The translations under genes and the position numbers were made by a program. Positions 1-9,122 of a DNA stretch of 64,000 nucleotides are shown one piece after another. The stretch's first letter is position 1. Every line of letters begins with the position of its first letter. The notes beneath the pieces are model-generated. The model worked only from the letters and a program-made list of their open reading frames with translations. It was not told the origin of the DNA and did no database searches. Location of the stretch: the NCBI RefSeq assembly GCF_035917455.1, contig NZ_CP109078.1, positions 7,734,001-7,798,000 of the forward strand, read 5' to 3'. The stretch comes from Micromonospora sp. NBC_01796. GTDB lineage: Bacteria > Actinomycetota > Actinomycetes > Mycobacteriales > Micromonosporaceae.

Positions 1-567
1 CAGCACCAGGGACACGGTCGAACCGGCGAGCACCCCCCGTACCGCCGGGTCGTGCACCTGCCGGACCCGGATGCCCGGATTCGCCGCGACCAGCCGCTGC
101 GCCACCTGGGCGCCGTACGCGTAGGACCCGGCCAGGTTGTCCACCGACCCCTGGGGCCACTGCACCGAGACCTCGAAACCGGCCGGAAGCCACGGCATGC
201 CCAGGGCGGTGGCCAGGTGCACGGCGGCACCGCTGGGCGAACCGAGGACCACACCGGGAAACTCGCCGGCCGGATAGTGGTCCACCATCCACCGGGCCAC
301 CCACTCGGCGTCGACCTGCCCCACCTGGCGCACCGGCAGGGCCGCCCGACCGCCCGCGCGGGCCACCGCGGCCCGGCGTACCGCCTCCGGGGTGCCCGGA
401 AACCGGGCCAGCATCGGCTGGTAGCCGAGATCGGCGCAGTCCTCGCCGCGCAGCGCCCGGGACGCCGCGGCGAGCAGCACCCGCGCCGGGCTGTCCAACG
501 CCACTATCCGCCGCGGTCCGGGGACGTCGGGCCCACTCGCGGCCACCCATTCCTGCATCTCCCGCAC
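1..567 (-). CDS. Unknown protein, N-terminal part (cut by window edge)
   Basis: The frame stays open from a GTG at 567 to the left edge, giving 189 visible residues and no stop, so the C-terminus lies outside the window. An AAGGGCGGG stretch about 5 bases upstream of this GTG is a plausible ribosome binding site; the in-frame ATG at 558 has no such site. The product looks soluble, with no signal peptide or membrane segment. It contains a Gly/Ser-rich turn, LGSPSGAAVHLATALGMPWLP-like, around residue 118, which hints at an alpha/beta fold, but I do not recognise the family and assign no function. It is separated by 239 bp from the poxB gene, which is transcribed in the same direction. Confidence 0.75.
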   Translation of the reverse strand, partial: MREMQEWVAASGPDVPGPRRIVALDSPARVLLAAASRALRGEDCADLGYQPMLARFPGTPEAVRRAAVARAGGRAALPVRQVGQVDAEWVARWMVDHYPAGEFPGVVLGSPSGAAVHLATALGMPWLPAGFEVSVQWPQGSVDNLAGSYAYGAQVAQRLVAANPGIRVRQVHDPAVRGVLAGSTVSLVL

Positions 568-806
568 CGGGACCCGCCCTTCATCCGTCCACTTGCCACA
601 CGCGGGCTTCCCGTCCGGATCGCGTTCAAACGACCTTTACGCAACCCTGCGTGACTAATCCGAGGACGGCACCCTTCTGGGCCACTGGCCCGTGAACGCA
701 CCGGCACGCCCCGGTCACCCGGTTGCGTACCGGGTGACCGCTTGCGTACCGCGCGTCGTCCCCGAACACGCGGGCGTGGAGTCGCCACCCGCACCCGCGA
801 CCCCGG
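568..806. other. Intergenic gap before the edge gene
   Basis: No ORF here has coding character. The AT-richer patch around 630-670 (including TTTACGCAACCCTGCGTGACTAATCC) is the likely promoter area of the leftward edge gene. GCAACCCTGCG and the repeated GCGTACCG words (about 724-755) are simple local repeats. I found no convincing terminator for poxB. Confidence 0.4.
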
Positions 807-2597
807 TCAGGTCAGGTCGTCGCCGCCGTCGGCCCGCTCCCGGACCAGCTCGGCACGGGCCCGGCTGGCCACCTCGCCGCCGTCCTCCGCGCGGTCCGCC
901 AGCAACCCGCGCAGGTCCGCGAACGGCTGGTCGGGCGGGGAGAGCGGCACCGAGGCGTCCACCACCGCCTCGATCAGGGTGGGCCGGTCGGCGGCGAGCG
1001 CCTCGTCCCAGGCCGCCCCCATCATCTCCGGCCGGTCGATGCGCAGCCCGTGCATGCCGAGCAGCCGGGCCCACCCCGCGTACGGGACGTCCGGCAGCCG
1101 CTGGGCCTCCGGCACCGCCACCTGTCCCGCCCCGCGCTGGGTCTGGCTCATCCCGGCCTGGTCACGGTTGTTCAGCACCAGCACGACAAACCGGGGATCG
1201 GCCCACTCGTGCCAACGGTTCGCCACCGTGACCAGCTCGGCCAGGCCGTTGAGCTGCATCGCCCCGTCACCGGCGAGGACAACCACGGGCCGGTCCGGCG
1301 CGGCCAACTTCGCCGCGATGCCGTACGGCAGGGAGCAGCCCGTGGCACCGAGGGTGCTGGACAGGTGTGCCGGCACACCCGGCGGCAGTTGCACGTGGCG
1401 GGCGTACCAGTAGGTCACCGAGCCGACGTCGACCGCGACCGCGCTGTCCCAGGGCAACCGGGGCGACAGCTCGCGCAGCACGTGCTGCGGGTTCATCGGC
1501 TCGGCCGGTGCGTCGGCCCGGGCCGTGGCATCGCTCCACCAGCGGTCGAAGGAGACCTCGATGGTCTCCCGCCACTCCCGGTTGGCCCGCTGCGGCACCC
1601 GGTCGAGCAGGGCGCGCAGCGTCTCCGCCGCGTCCCCGATCAACGGCACGTCCACCGGGTAACGGTTCGCCACCCGGCGGCCGTCGATGTCGATCTGGAT
1701 CACGGCTGCCTGGCCGGGCATCGGGTAGTAGTCGGTCCACGGATCGTTCGTGCCGACCAGCAGGAGGGTGTCGCAACCGCCGAGCAGTTGCGCGCTCGCG
1801 GTGGTGCCCAACTCCCCCATCACCCCGGTGTGGAACGGCAGCCGCTCGTCGAGCACCGGCTTGCCGAGCAGCGAGGTGGTGATGCCGGCGCCGACCCGGT
1901 CGGCGAGGGCGACGATCTCGTCGGCCGCGCCGTAGCCGCCCTGCCCCACGAGCATCGCCACCCGCCGACCGGCGCCGAGCAACTGCGCCGCCGCGTTCAG
2001 GTCCTCCTCGTGCGGCATCACCCGGGCCGGGGGCAGCCCCGGCGCCATCGAGAACACGCCGTCCGACCGTGGCGGCAGATCGGGTACGGCGGCCGTCTGC
2101 AACTGCTGCGGCACGATCACGCAGGTCGGGCTCCGGGTCGCCACGGCGGTTCGGAAAGCCCGGTCGATCAGCGAGGGCACCTGCTCCGCGGTGCTCGCCA
2201 CCCGGACGAACTCGCACACGTCGCTGAACAGGCGGAGCAGCTCGATCTCCCGGTACGCGGCGCCGTACGGGCCCTCCAACTGCTGGCCGACGATCGCCAC
2301 CACGGGCTTGCCGTCGAGCTTGGCGTCGTACAGGCCGCCGAGCAGGTGGATCGCCCCCGGCCCCTGGGTGGCCAGGCAGACACCGACCCCGCCGCTGTAC
2401 TTGGCATGCCCGGTGGCCATGAAACCGGCCGTCTCCTCGTGCCGCGCCTGGACGAAGGCGGGCTTGCCGCCGGCCCGTTGCAGCGCCGCGACGATCCCCT
2501 CGACGCCGTCACCGGAGGCACCGAAGACCCGCGGCACGTGCCACGCCCGCAGCCGCTCGACGAGCAGGTCCGCGACCACCCGGGTCGGCTCAGCCAT
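807..2597 (-). CDS. poxB: Pyruvate dehydrogenase (quinone)/pyruvate oxidase, ThDP-dependent
   Basis: A 596-residue ThDP-dependent enzyme of the acetolactate synthase/pyruvate oxidase superfamily, matching the usual PoxB length. It would oxidatively decarboxylate pyruvate to acetate and CO2, passing electrons to FAD and then to membrane quinone. The N-terminal ThDP domain carries ARHEETAGF, with the cofactor-activating Glu at residue 54. A central Rossmann-like FAD domain covers about 190-340. The C-terminal ThDP motif GDGAMQL...NN lies near residue 440. The start codon lies inside the 3' end of the upstream Rv2629-like gene (8-base overlap), so the two are probably co-translated. Other keto-acid decarboxylases share this fold. 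The tail after residue 570 is charged and could be the membrane-binding segment known from E. coli PoxB, but that is inference. Confidence 0.85.
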   Translation of the reverse strand: MAEPTRVVADLLVERLRAWHVPRVFGASGDGVEGIVAALQRAGGKPAFVQARHEETAGFMATGHAKYSGGVGVCLATQGPGAIHLLGGLYDAKLDGKPVVAIVGQQLEGPYGAAYREIELLRLFSDVCEFVRVASTAEQVPSLIDRAFRTAVATRSPTCVIVPQQLQTAAVPDLPPRSDGVFSMAPGLPPARVMPHEEDLNAAAQLLGAGRRVAMLVGQGGYGAADEIVALADRVGAGITTSLLGKPVLDERLPFHTGVMGELGTTASAQLLGGCDTLLLVGTNDPWTDYYPMPGQAAVIQIDIDGRRVANRYPVDVPLIGDAAETLRALLDRVPQRANREWRETIEVSFDRWWSDATARADAPAEPMNPQHVLRELSPRLPWDSAVAVDVGSVTYWYARHVQLPPGVPAHLSSTLGATGCSLPYGIAAKLAAPDRPVVVLAGDGAMQLNGLAELVTVANRWHEWADPRFVVLVLNNRDQAGMSQTQRGAGQVAVPEAQRLPDVPYAGWARLLGMHGLRIDRPEMMGAAWDEALAADRPTLIEAVVDASVPLSPPDQPFADLRGLLADRAEDGGEVASRARAELVRERADGGDDLT

Positions 2598-3714
2598 CCG
2601 TCCTCCCCGGGGTGCTGGCGTCGGCGTACCGCAGGATCGCGCCCACGCCGTCGGGCAGTTCCGGCGCCTCGTCCGGCCCGAGTACGGTCAGCCCGGCGTC
2701 GGTGGCGACCAGTGCCCGGACCAGGGCGGCGTCGGCCCGTACGGGTTGCGGGTCGGCCACCGACATGGCGGTGAGCTGGTCCGGTCCGGTGGCGATGTCG
2801 GTCGGCTCCGGACCGATCCAGAGCTGGTCGGTGGAGGACGCGTCGTGGACCAGCAGCATGTTCTCGACCTGGCTGCGTTGCAGCGCGGTCACCACCGCGT
2901 CCATCCCGTTGCCGATCTGCTCCTGCATCCCGAACTTGTCCAGGGCGGCGTCGGCGTGCGCGGTCGCCACCTCGGCGATGGCCTGCACGGTCACGTCGTC
3001 GAGTGCGGAGTTGTCACTGCCGGCGGCCCGGAAACCCGCGTCGGTGTGCACGATCCGGTCCTGCCAGCGGGCCGGCAACTGGGCGGCGAGCATCGTCCGG
3101 GCCTGGGTGTCGCCTGCCACCACGACCACCTCGGCACCGACCGCGTCGGCGAGTTCGGCGGTGGCCGCCGCGGCGTCACCGGCGTTGCGTTTCCACGCGG
3201 TGAGGGCCGCCCGCTGGAAGTTCCCCTGCGACCATGCACCGGGCTTGACCCGACGGACCGGGAAGGTGTTGCCGCCGCCGACCTCGGCGCGTCTGGCCAC
3301 CCCGCCGGCACTGACCCCGTCCACACTGGCTCCGGTGCGGTCGGCCAGTACGCGCACCCAGGGCACCTGTTCACCCCGCTGGGCGAGCAGCGGCATGGTG
3401 TGGGCCAGCGGTCCGTTCGCGGCGATGTCCTTCAGCGGCGGGGCGGACAGGTACTCGGTGAGCACCACCTCCCCGTCGGTGGCGAAGGCGGCGATGCCGT
3501 AGTCGCCCGCCATCGGGTCGTGTCCGCGTACCACGCTGTCGAGTGCCGCGACCGTCGCCGGGTCGGCCCGCTGCTGGGCCAGCCGTTCCCGCAGGGCGCG
3601 CCAGCGCAGGTCCAGCGCGGGCCGGGCGTCCTGACTGTCACGTGAGGCATCCAGGTAGACCGAGGCCCAGGGTCCCGGTCGGGCGTAGATCGGGCGCAGG
3701 AAGGACAGCTCCAT
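2590..3714 (-). CDS. Rv2629-like protein (bacterial eRF1-like/Vms1-type family)
   Basis: A 374-residue protein starting MELSFLRPIYARPGPWASVYLD. This N-terminal pattern (a short strand, then a conserved YLD) and the later VVVVAGDTQARTMLAAQLP and LDDVTVQAIAEV stretches are typical of the actinobacterial Rv2629 family, classed with the archaeo-eukaryotic release-factor (eRF1/Vms1-like) fold. In mycobacteria Rv2629 belongs to the dormancy (DosR) regulon. The role is not settled; a ribosome-associated stress function is inferred. The ATG at 3714 was chosen because GGAGAGGGG sits just upstream, although the frame is open further 5'. It overlaps poxB by 8 bases, linking it to low-oxygen or stationary-phase metabolism. 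Confidence 0.75.
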   Translation of the reverse strand: MELSFLRPIYARPGPWASVYLDASRDSQDARPALDLRWRALRERLAQQRADPATVAALDSVVRGHDPMAGDYGIAAFATDGEVVLTEYLSAPPLKDIAANGPLAHTMPLLAQRGEQVPWVRVLADRTGASVDGVSAGGVARRAEVGGGNTFPVRRVKPGAWSQGNFQRAALTAWKRNAGDAAAATAELADAVGAEVVVVAGDTQARTMLAAQLPARWQDRIVHTDAGFRAAGSDNSALDDVTVQAIAEVATAHADAALDKFGMQEQIGNGMDAVVTALQRSQVENMLLVHDASSTDQLWIGPEPTDIATGPDQLTAMSVADPQPVRADAALVRALVATDAGLTVLGPDEAPELPDGVGAILRYADASTPGRTDG

Positions 3715-3829
3715 GGTTGTCGACCCCTCTCCAACTCGCCGCTGGCATACCCGCGCCGTCCGGGTTGTCACCTGACCGCGATCACCGGAGGCGGGATTCA
3801 CTCACTTTCCGCCCACCGGGGGCTACAGA

Positions 3830-3835
3830 TACAAT
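3830..3835 (+). promoter_or_regulatory. Possible -10 element
   Basis: TACAAT matches the sigma-70/HrdB -10 consensus at five of six bases and stands out in GC-rich surroundings. The expected -35 position has only a weak TTTCCG-like sequence. Initiation near 3842 would give a 26-base leader to the ATG at 3868. Confidence 0.4.
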
Positions 3836-3867
3836 GCGTGAACCAAAGCGGACTCTCGGTGGTGAAA

Positions 3868-4413
3868 ATGGACAGCGAGCTCTATCCCGAGCGAGTGGCG
3901 TACCGGCGTGGGCCGATCGTCACCGGCCGGGTCATCCGGTTGCTCGAGGGCTACTCACGCGAGATGCGGGTGCAGCAACCGATCGTCGTCGCGGTGCTCG
4001 CCACGGCCGGGGTGGCGCGGGTGATCCTGCTGCTGTTCGCCTCGCTGCTGCGGTCGGGGTCCGGAGCCGGGGCGCAGCGTCGCTGGAAGGAGCTGCGCAA
4101 GGGCCCGGAGTTCCTGGTCACGCCGTTGCGGATCCGGGACAGCGAGGGCGTGCTCTGCGAGATGGAGATCCACGGTCACCTGCCGCAGAGCGCCATCGAA
4201 CCGGCCGACCACATCCAGGTGACCATCCGGCCGCAGAAGGACACGCAGCTCGCGCCGCGGGTGGAACGGATCGTGAACCTGACCACCGCGCAGCTGCTCA
4301 CCCCGCGCCCACCGACCGTCTGGTCGCACCTGGGACCGGCGCTGCTGCTCCAGGCGATTTTCGGACTGCTGCTGATCGGTGCGATCGCCGCCTGCACAGT
4401 GGTCAACGGCTGA
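3868..4413 (+). CDS. Conserved hypothetical membrane protein
   Basis: A 181-residue protein with two hydrophobic segments: one near residues 38-55 (VVAVLATAGVARVILLLFASLL) and one at the C-terminus (LLLQAIFGLLLIGAIAACTVV). A polar, beta-rich middle with LRIRDSEGVLCEMEIHG and HIQVTIRPQKD lies between them. I do not recognise the family. The ATG at 3868 has GGTGG upstream. A GTG at 3838 is also in frame, but it lies only 3 bases after a good -10 element (TACAAT, 3830-3835), so transcription probably starts downstream of it. The gene stands alone, divergent from the Rv2629/poxB pair and convergent with the DUF3817 gene. Confidence 0.6.
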   Translation: MDSELYPERVAYRRGPIVTGRVIRLLEGYSREMRVQQPIVVAVLATAGVARVILLLFASLLRSGSGAGAQRRWKELRKGPEFLVTPLRIRDSEGVLCEMEIHGHLPQSAIEPADHIQVTIRPQKDTQLAPRVERIVNLTTAQLLTPRPPTVWSHLGPALLLQAIFGLLLIGAIAACTVVNG

Positions 4414-4448
4414 CCGCGCCGGCCGAGCCGCCCGATGGTGACGGCGAG

Positions 4449-4784
4449 TCAGGCGACCGGAACCGGGGTCCGGGCCGGGGCGGGGTCGGACAGCAGGCCA
4501 CGACGCCGGGCCCAGCGTTCGAAGCCGAGGGTGGCCAGCGGCGGGATCGCGCAGACCAGCGCCACCAGCGTCACCGACCAGCTCCATCGGCCCAGGCGGC
4601 TGACCAGCAGGACCAGTCCGACGTACGCGACGAAGAGTCCGCCGTGGATCGGGCCGAAGATCTGCACCCCGATCTCGTTCTCGGTGGGGCCGTACTTGAA
4701 GATCATCCCGGTCAGCAGCGCCAACCAGGAGATCGCCTCCGCGATCGCGGCCACCACGAACAGTTTCTGCGCCGTACGCCGCAT
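4449..4784 (-). CDS. DUF3817 family small integral membrane protein
   Basis: A 111-residue protein starting MRRTAQKLFVVAAIAEAISWLALLTGM, with three or four predicted membrane segments (about residues 5-27, 43-63, 68-88). The PTENEIGVQIFGPIHGGLFVAYV stretch is the DUF3817 signature, with its conserved Gly-x-x-His-Gly core. The function of the family is unknown; members are often encoded alone in actinobacteria. The start at 4784 is fixed by GAAGGAGGG four bases upstream. The ORF is open further upstream, but that extension has no membrane character and overlaps the promoter region of the next rightward gene. Confidence 0.8.
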   Translation of the reverse strand: MRRTAQKLFVVAAIAEAISWLALLTGMIFKYGPTENEIGVQIFGPIHGGLFVAYVGLVLLVSRLGRWSWSVTLVALVCAIPPLATLGFERWARRRGLLSDPAPARTPVPVA

Positions 4785-4996
4785 CGACCCTCCTTCGACT
4801 TCCGACCCGTGATCGTACGCGAGCCCACGGTCGCCCCCGGCCGATACCGCCGTATCCGGGCTTCCCGCAGACCGGGAGGGGCCCGGTGGCGGGTGTGTCG
4901 GCTCGGTCCGGTCGGGGAACCATGTCGATCGAGACTTCCCTTGCGGCACCGGCCGTGCGAGGTTGGAACCACTCGGAGTAGCTGGATGGTGACCTG

Positions 4997-6478
4997 ATGG
5001 GTGAAGAGGTTGGCCCGCGGACGTTCACGCGTGAGGACCGCGCGCGGTACCGGGAGAAGATCCGGCACTGCCTCGACGTCTTCGCCGAGATGCTGCGCGA
5101 GTCCCGGTTCGACGTCGACCGGCCGCTCACCGGGATGGAGATCGAACTCAACCTCGTCGACGACTACTCGATGCCCGCGATGCGCAACGCCGAGGTGCTG
5201 ACCGCGGTCGCCGACCCGCAGTTCCAGACCGAACTGGGCCAGTTCAACGTCGAGATCAACGTCGCCCCGCGCCAACTCGCCGGCACCGGTACGGCCGACT
5301 TCGAATCCGACGTACGGGCCAGCCTGAACTCGGCGAACCTGAAGGCCCGTACGGTCGACACCCAACTGGTCATGATCGGCATCCTGCCGACGCTGCGGTC
5401 GGACCACCTCACCGTCGACGCACTGTCGGCGAACCCCCGCTACACCCTGCTCAACGAGCAGATCTTCGCCGCGCGCGGGGAGAACGTGGCGATCCGGATC
5501 GCCGGTGTGGAGCGGTTGGAGACCACCGCCGACACCATCACCCCCGAGGCCGCCTGCACCAGCACCCAGTTCCACGTACAGGTCAGTCCGGCCCAGTTCG
5601 CCGCGTACTGGAACGCCGCCCAGGCGATCGCCGGCGTCCAGATCGCGCTCGGGGCCAACGCACCGTTCCTGTTCGGCCGGGAACTCTGGCGGGAGACCCG
5701 GATTCCGCTGTTCGAGCAGTCCACCGACACCCGGCCGGAGGAAATCAAAGCCCAGGGCGTACGGCCGCGGGTGTGGTTCGGGGAACGCTGGATCACCTCG
5801 GTGTTCGACCTGTTCGAGGAGAACGTCCGCTACTTCCCGGCGCTCCTGCCGATCTGCGACGCCGAACAACCGGCGGCCACCCTGGCCCGCGGCGACATCC
5901 CCGCCCTGTCCGAACTGCGGCTGCACAACGGGACCGTCTACCGGTGGAACCGCCCGGTGTACGACGTGGTCCACGGGCGCCCGCACCTGCGGGTGGAGAA
6001 CCGCGTGCTGCCGGCCGGGCCGACGGTGGTCGACACCATCGCCAACGCGGCCTTCTACTTCGGGCTGGTCCGCAGCCTGGCCGAGTCCGACCGCCCGCTC
6101 TGGTCGCAGATGTCGTTCAGTGCCGCCGAGGAGAACTTCCACACCTGCGCCCGGCAGGGCATCGCCGCCCATGTCTACTGGCCCGGTCTGGGCTACCTGC
6201 CGGTGACCGAACTGGTGCTGCGCCGCCTGCTGCCCCTGGCCCGCAGCGGCCTGGACCGGTGGGGGCTGGCGCCGGCCGAGTCCGACCGGCTGCTCGGCAT
6301 CATCGAGCAGCGCTGCCTGACCGGGCGTAACGGCGCGACCTGGCAGGTGGCCACCCTGCACGAGCTGGAACGTGCCGGCGGACTCGACCGGTCGGCCGCG
6401 CTCTGCGAGGTGCTCCGGCGCTACATGCCGCTGATGCACAGCAACCAGCCCGTGCACGAGTGGCCGTACCCGGACTGA
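4997..6478 (+). CDS. Glutamate-cysteine ligase family 2 (GCS2) protein
   Basis: A 493-residue ATP-grasp-like carboxylate-amine ligase of the GCS2 family. The conserved MEIELNLVDD near residue 47 and FNVEINVAPRQL near residue 76 supply the metal and glutamate site acidic residues. FHVQVSP near residue 196 and RVENRVLPAGPT near residue 333 fit the rest of the core. Family members make gamma-glutamyl amides, classically gamma-glutamylcysteine. Actinobacteria use mycothiol rather than glutathione, so the acceptor here is uncertain. At about 490 residues it is longer than E. coli YbdK (about 370) but like other actinobacterial paralogues. It is convergent with the alcohol dehydrogenase gene, with only 6 bases between stops. 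Confidence 0.75.
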   Translation: MGEEVGPRTFTREDRARYREKIRHCLDVFAEMLRESRFDVDRPLTGMEIELNLVDDYSMPAMRNAEVLTAVADPQFQTELGQFNVEINVAPRQLAGTGTADFESDVRASLNSANLKARTVDTQLVMIGILPTLRSDHLTVDALSANPRYTLLNEQIFAARGENVAIRIAGVERLETTADTITPEAACTSTQFHVQVSPAQFAAYWNAAQAIAGVQIALGANAPFLFGRELWRETRIPLFEQSTDTRPEEIKAQGVRPRVWFGERWITSVFDLFEENVRYFPALLPICDAEQPAATLARGDIPALSELRLHNGTVYRWNRPVYDVVHGRPHLRVENRVLPAGPTVVDTIANAAFYFGLVRSLAESDRPLWSQMSFSAAEENFHTCARQGIAAHVYWPGLGYLPVTELVLRRLLPLARSGLDRWGLAPAESDRLLGIIEQRCLTGRNGATWQVATLHELERAGGLDRSAALCEVLRRYMPLMHSNQPVHEWPYPD

Positions 6479-6484
6479 CCCGGC

Positions 6485-7657
6485 TCAGGCCGTCAGGACC
6501 ACCTTGTTGCAGTCCTTCTGCTTGTTCTTGAACATCTCGTACGCCTGCGGAGCCTCGTCCAGCGGCATCCGGTGGGTGACCACGAAGCTCGGGTCGATCT
6601 CGCCCCGGCGGATCCGGTCCAGCAGCGGCCGCAGGTAACGCTGGACGTGGCACTGACCGCTGCGCAGGGTCAGCGACCGGTTCATCAGCGAACCCATGGG
6701 AAACTTGTCGACGAACCCGCCGTAGACCCCGATGACCGAGACGATGCCGGCGTTCCTACAACTCATGATCGCCTCACGTAGCGCGTGCGGCCGGTCGGTC
6801 TCCAGCCGTACCGCCTGCTTGCCCCGGTCGTACGCGTTGATCGCACCCGACGGGTGGTGCGACTCCGTTCCCACCGCGTCGATGCAGGCGTCCGGCCCAC
6901 GGCCGGCGGTCAGCTCCCGCAGCGCCTCGAGCACGTCGGTCTGCTCGTAGTTGATGATCTCCGCGCCGGTGTTCTCCTGAGCGATCCGCAGCCGTTGCGG
7001 GTACCGGTCGATGGCGATCACCCGCTCCGCGCCGAGCATCCGCGCGCTGGCCATGGCGAACTGCCCCACCGGGCCGGCGCCCCAGACCGCGATGACGTCG
7101 CCACGTTGGATGTCGCACATCTCCGCACCCATGTAGCCGGTCGGGAAGATGTCGGACAGGAAGAGCACCTGCTCGTCCCGGAAATCGCCCTCGATCTTGA
7201 TCGGGCCGACGTCGGCGAACGGAACGCGGGCGTACTCGGCCTGCCCGCCGGCGAAACCACCGAGCATGTGCGAGTAGCCGTAGACACCGGCCGGCGCGTG
7301 GCCCATCACCATCTCCGCCAGAGCCGCGTTCGGGTTCGAGTTCTCGCAGACCGAGAAGAAGCCGTGCGTACAGGCGGCGCAGTGACCGCAGGCGATCGGG
7401 AACGGCACCACGACCCGGTCACCGACGCGCAGGTTGCGGACCTCCCGACCCAGCTCGACCACCTCGCCCATGAACTCGTGGCCGAGGATGTCGCCCTTCT
7501 TCATGGTCGGGATGTAGCCGTCGTACAGGTGCAGGTCGGAGCCGCAGATCGCGGTCGAGGTGATCCGGATGATGGCATCCCGATCACTGAGGATCCGTGG
7601 GTCCGGCACCTCGCGTACCTCGACGGTGTTGCGGCCCATCCAGCAGTTCGCTCGCAT
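6485..7657 (-). CDS. Zinc-dependent alcohol/formaldehyde-type dehydrogenase
   Basis: A 390-residue medium-chain dehydrogenase. The catalytic zinc ligands are visible as CGSDLH (Cys38) and GHEFMGEV (His60). A structural zinc site follows as [15 protein letters not shown] (four Cys at about 91, 94, 97 and 105). The nucleotide-binding GAGPVGQFA lies near residue 195. The [31 protein letters not shown] region matches the subfamily often annotated as glutathione-dependent formaldehyde dehydrogenase-like, widespread in actinobacteria, where the true substrate is generally unknown. It lies 36 bases downstream of the SRPBCC gene on the same strand and is probably co-transcribed with it. Confidence 0.85.
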   Translation of the reverse strand: MRANCWMGRNTVEVREVPDPRILSDRDAIIRITSTAICGSDLHLYDGYIPTMKKGDILGHEFMGEVVELGREVRNLRVGDRVVVPFPIACGHCAACTHGFFSVCENSNPNAALAEMVMGHAPAGVYGYSHMLGGFAGGQAEYARVPFADVGPIKIEGDFRDEQVLFLSDIFPTGYMGAEMCDIQRGDVIAVWGAGPVGQFAMASARMLGAERVIAIDRYPQRLRIAQENTGAEIINYEQTDVLEALRELTAGRGPDACIDAVGTESHHPSGAINAYDRGKQAVRLETDRPHALREAIMSCRNAGIVSVIGVYGGFVDKFPMGSLMNRSLTLRSGQCHVQRYLRPLLDRIRRGEIDPSFVVTHRMPLDEAPQAYEMFKNKQKDCNKVVLTA

Positions 7658-7693
7658 CGTGGCTCCCCCGTTCGCCGGACCGCTACCGATCCC

Positions 7694-8647
7694 TCATCCG
7701 GCCAGTGGCTGGGCCGGGCGCCGCATCATGTGTCGACGGAGATCCGTACCGTCCGGGCTGCTGTCCGACCGCACGATCTCGCCCGTCTCGATCACCTGCT
7801 TGAACCGGCGCAGATCATCCTTGACCTGCTGCGTCGGCTCCTCACCGAAGAGCTTGGCGACCATCCGTCCGAGCTTGCCGGCGGGCGGCGCGTAGCCCAG
7901 TTCCACCCTGACCTCGGTGCCCCGTCCACCGGGAACCGTGACGAACCGCACCCGGCCCGCGTTCGGCACCAGCGTGCCGGGCAGCGAGCGCCAGGCGAGC
8001 ACCTCGGACGGCCGGTCCTCGACGATCTCGGCGTCCCAGTACACGCTGCGCCCCGCCGGCGCTTTGGCCGTCCACCGGGACCGCCCGTCGCCGCCCACCC
8101 GTACCGACTCCAGGTGGCGCATGAAGCGGGGCAGGTTGGCGAGGTCCCGCCAGAACCGGTAGACCTCGTCGGGGGGTCGGTTGACCGTCACCGACGCCCG
8201 CAGCCGCATCACCCGTCCGTTGGCCCGAGCGGCGCGGGTCGCCAACACAGCGGCGAAGAGGTCGAGCGCGGTGACGGCGCCGATGACGCCCGTGGTCACG
8301 CTCAGCCGCCGGCGCCGCTCGCGGTCGCCCGTCCTCAGGGCCAGACCGAGCACACTCAGGTCCATCGCGTCCCCGGCGACCCGGGTCCAGGTCCACAGCG
8401 CCGGCCGTCGCCCGCTGAGCAACCCGGCGGCACTGCCCAACTCGCGTGCCCCCACGCCTCGCAGGACGGTCTGGTGGTCCGGGAGGTGGTCCAGACCGGC
8501 GATCTCGGCGAGCCGGTCCGGTACGGCCAACAGCGCGACGCCGAGTCCGGCGCTGAGGACACCGAGCAACCGGGGCATCGGCCCCGTCCCCCTGGTGGCC
8601 ACCTCGGGCGGTTCCTCCGCCGATCCGGCCCCGTCTGCGCCACCCAC
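7694..8647 (-). CDS. SRPBCC (polyketide cyclase/START-like) membrane protein
   Basis: A 317-residue two-part protein. The first 140 residues contain hydrophobic segments ([16 protein letters not shown] near residue 27; [22 protein letters not shown] near 115), as in DUF4267-like membrane regions. Residues 148-290 form an SRPBCC fold: [25 protein letters not shown], then [10 protein letters not shown] and [18 protein letters not shown], a pattern typical of coenzyme Q-binding or cyclase/dehydrase proteins. The ligand is unknown. The GTG start at 8647 is supported by GAGAGGTG upstream. It precedes the alcohol dehydrogenase gene by 36 bases; the pair recurs in actinobacteria as far as I remember, suggesting a shared but undefined lipid or aldehyde function. 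Confidence 0.75.
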   Translation of the reverse strand: MGGADGAGSAEEPPEVATRGTGPMPRLLGVLSAGLGVALLAVPDRLAEIAGLDHLPDHQTVLRGVGARELGSAAGLLSGRRPALWTWTRVAGDAMDLSVLGLALRTGDRERRRRLSVTTGVIGAVTALDLFAAVLATRAARANGRVMRLRASVTVNRPPDEVYRFWRDLANLPRFMRHLESVRVGGDGRSRWTAKAPAGRSVYWDAEIVEDRPSEVLAWRSLPGTLVPNAGRVRFVTVPGGRGTEVRVELGYAPPAGKLGRMVAKLFGEEPTQQVKDDLRRFKQVIETGEIVRSDSSPDGTDLRRHMMRRPAQPLAG

Positions 8648-9122
8648 CCGTCACACCTCTCGCCGTGGCCCCGCTCGTCGAGCAGACCGACCCGGACGGC
8701 GGGTCGCCCGTGCTCGACGACCGCCGCCGTACGCCCTCACCACAAGCTAACCTGCGGTTCTTGGCGCGCCGGGTGAACGCGGAACAAGCACCCGACCGGG
8801 CCGGCGGCCATCCGGACCGGAGGTGGTCCACCCCCGCCGGTCATGGTCGAACGACGGTGGACGATCGACCCGATCGGAGGATGCTCGGTCACCACTGTGG
8901 AGGCGGTTGACGGACGCCCGGCCGAGGTGCCGGTGTCGTCGGTCACCTTCGGGCTTTTCGGGATGCGGATCCGGCCCGCGTGCACTTTCCTTGTACGTGG
9001 GGTCGCGTGCCGCGGTGTGGCGGTGGGACGGCCCGCCCGGCCGGTTCGGCCGCACCCCTTCCCGCTCTTCTTCTGCCGGCACCGGTGCCGGCATGCCCAC
9101 TCTCGCTTGGACGGAGACGAAT
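8648..9122. other. 475-bp divergent intergenic region
   Basis: Promoter region between the SRPBCC gene (leftward) and the glycosyltransferase gene (rightward). Open frames across it give low-complexity Arg/Pro/Gly products and are rejected as genes. A perfect 18-bp palindrome at 9075-9092 is the only ordered element I see. The stretch GTGCACTTTCCTTGTACGTG at 8979-8998 is the most AT-rich and may hold the rightward promoter. Confidence 0.5.
9075..9092. promoter_or_regulatory. 18-bp perfect palindrome upstream of glycosyltransferase
   Basis: GCCGGCACCGGTGCCGGC reads identically on both strands and ends 30 bases before the GTG start. It could be a dimeric repressor site or fold in the mRNA leader. 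GC-rich palindromes arise easily in such DNA, so the functional reading is tentative. Confidence 0.4.
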
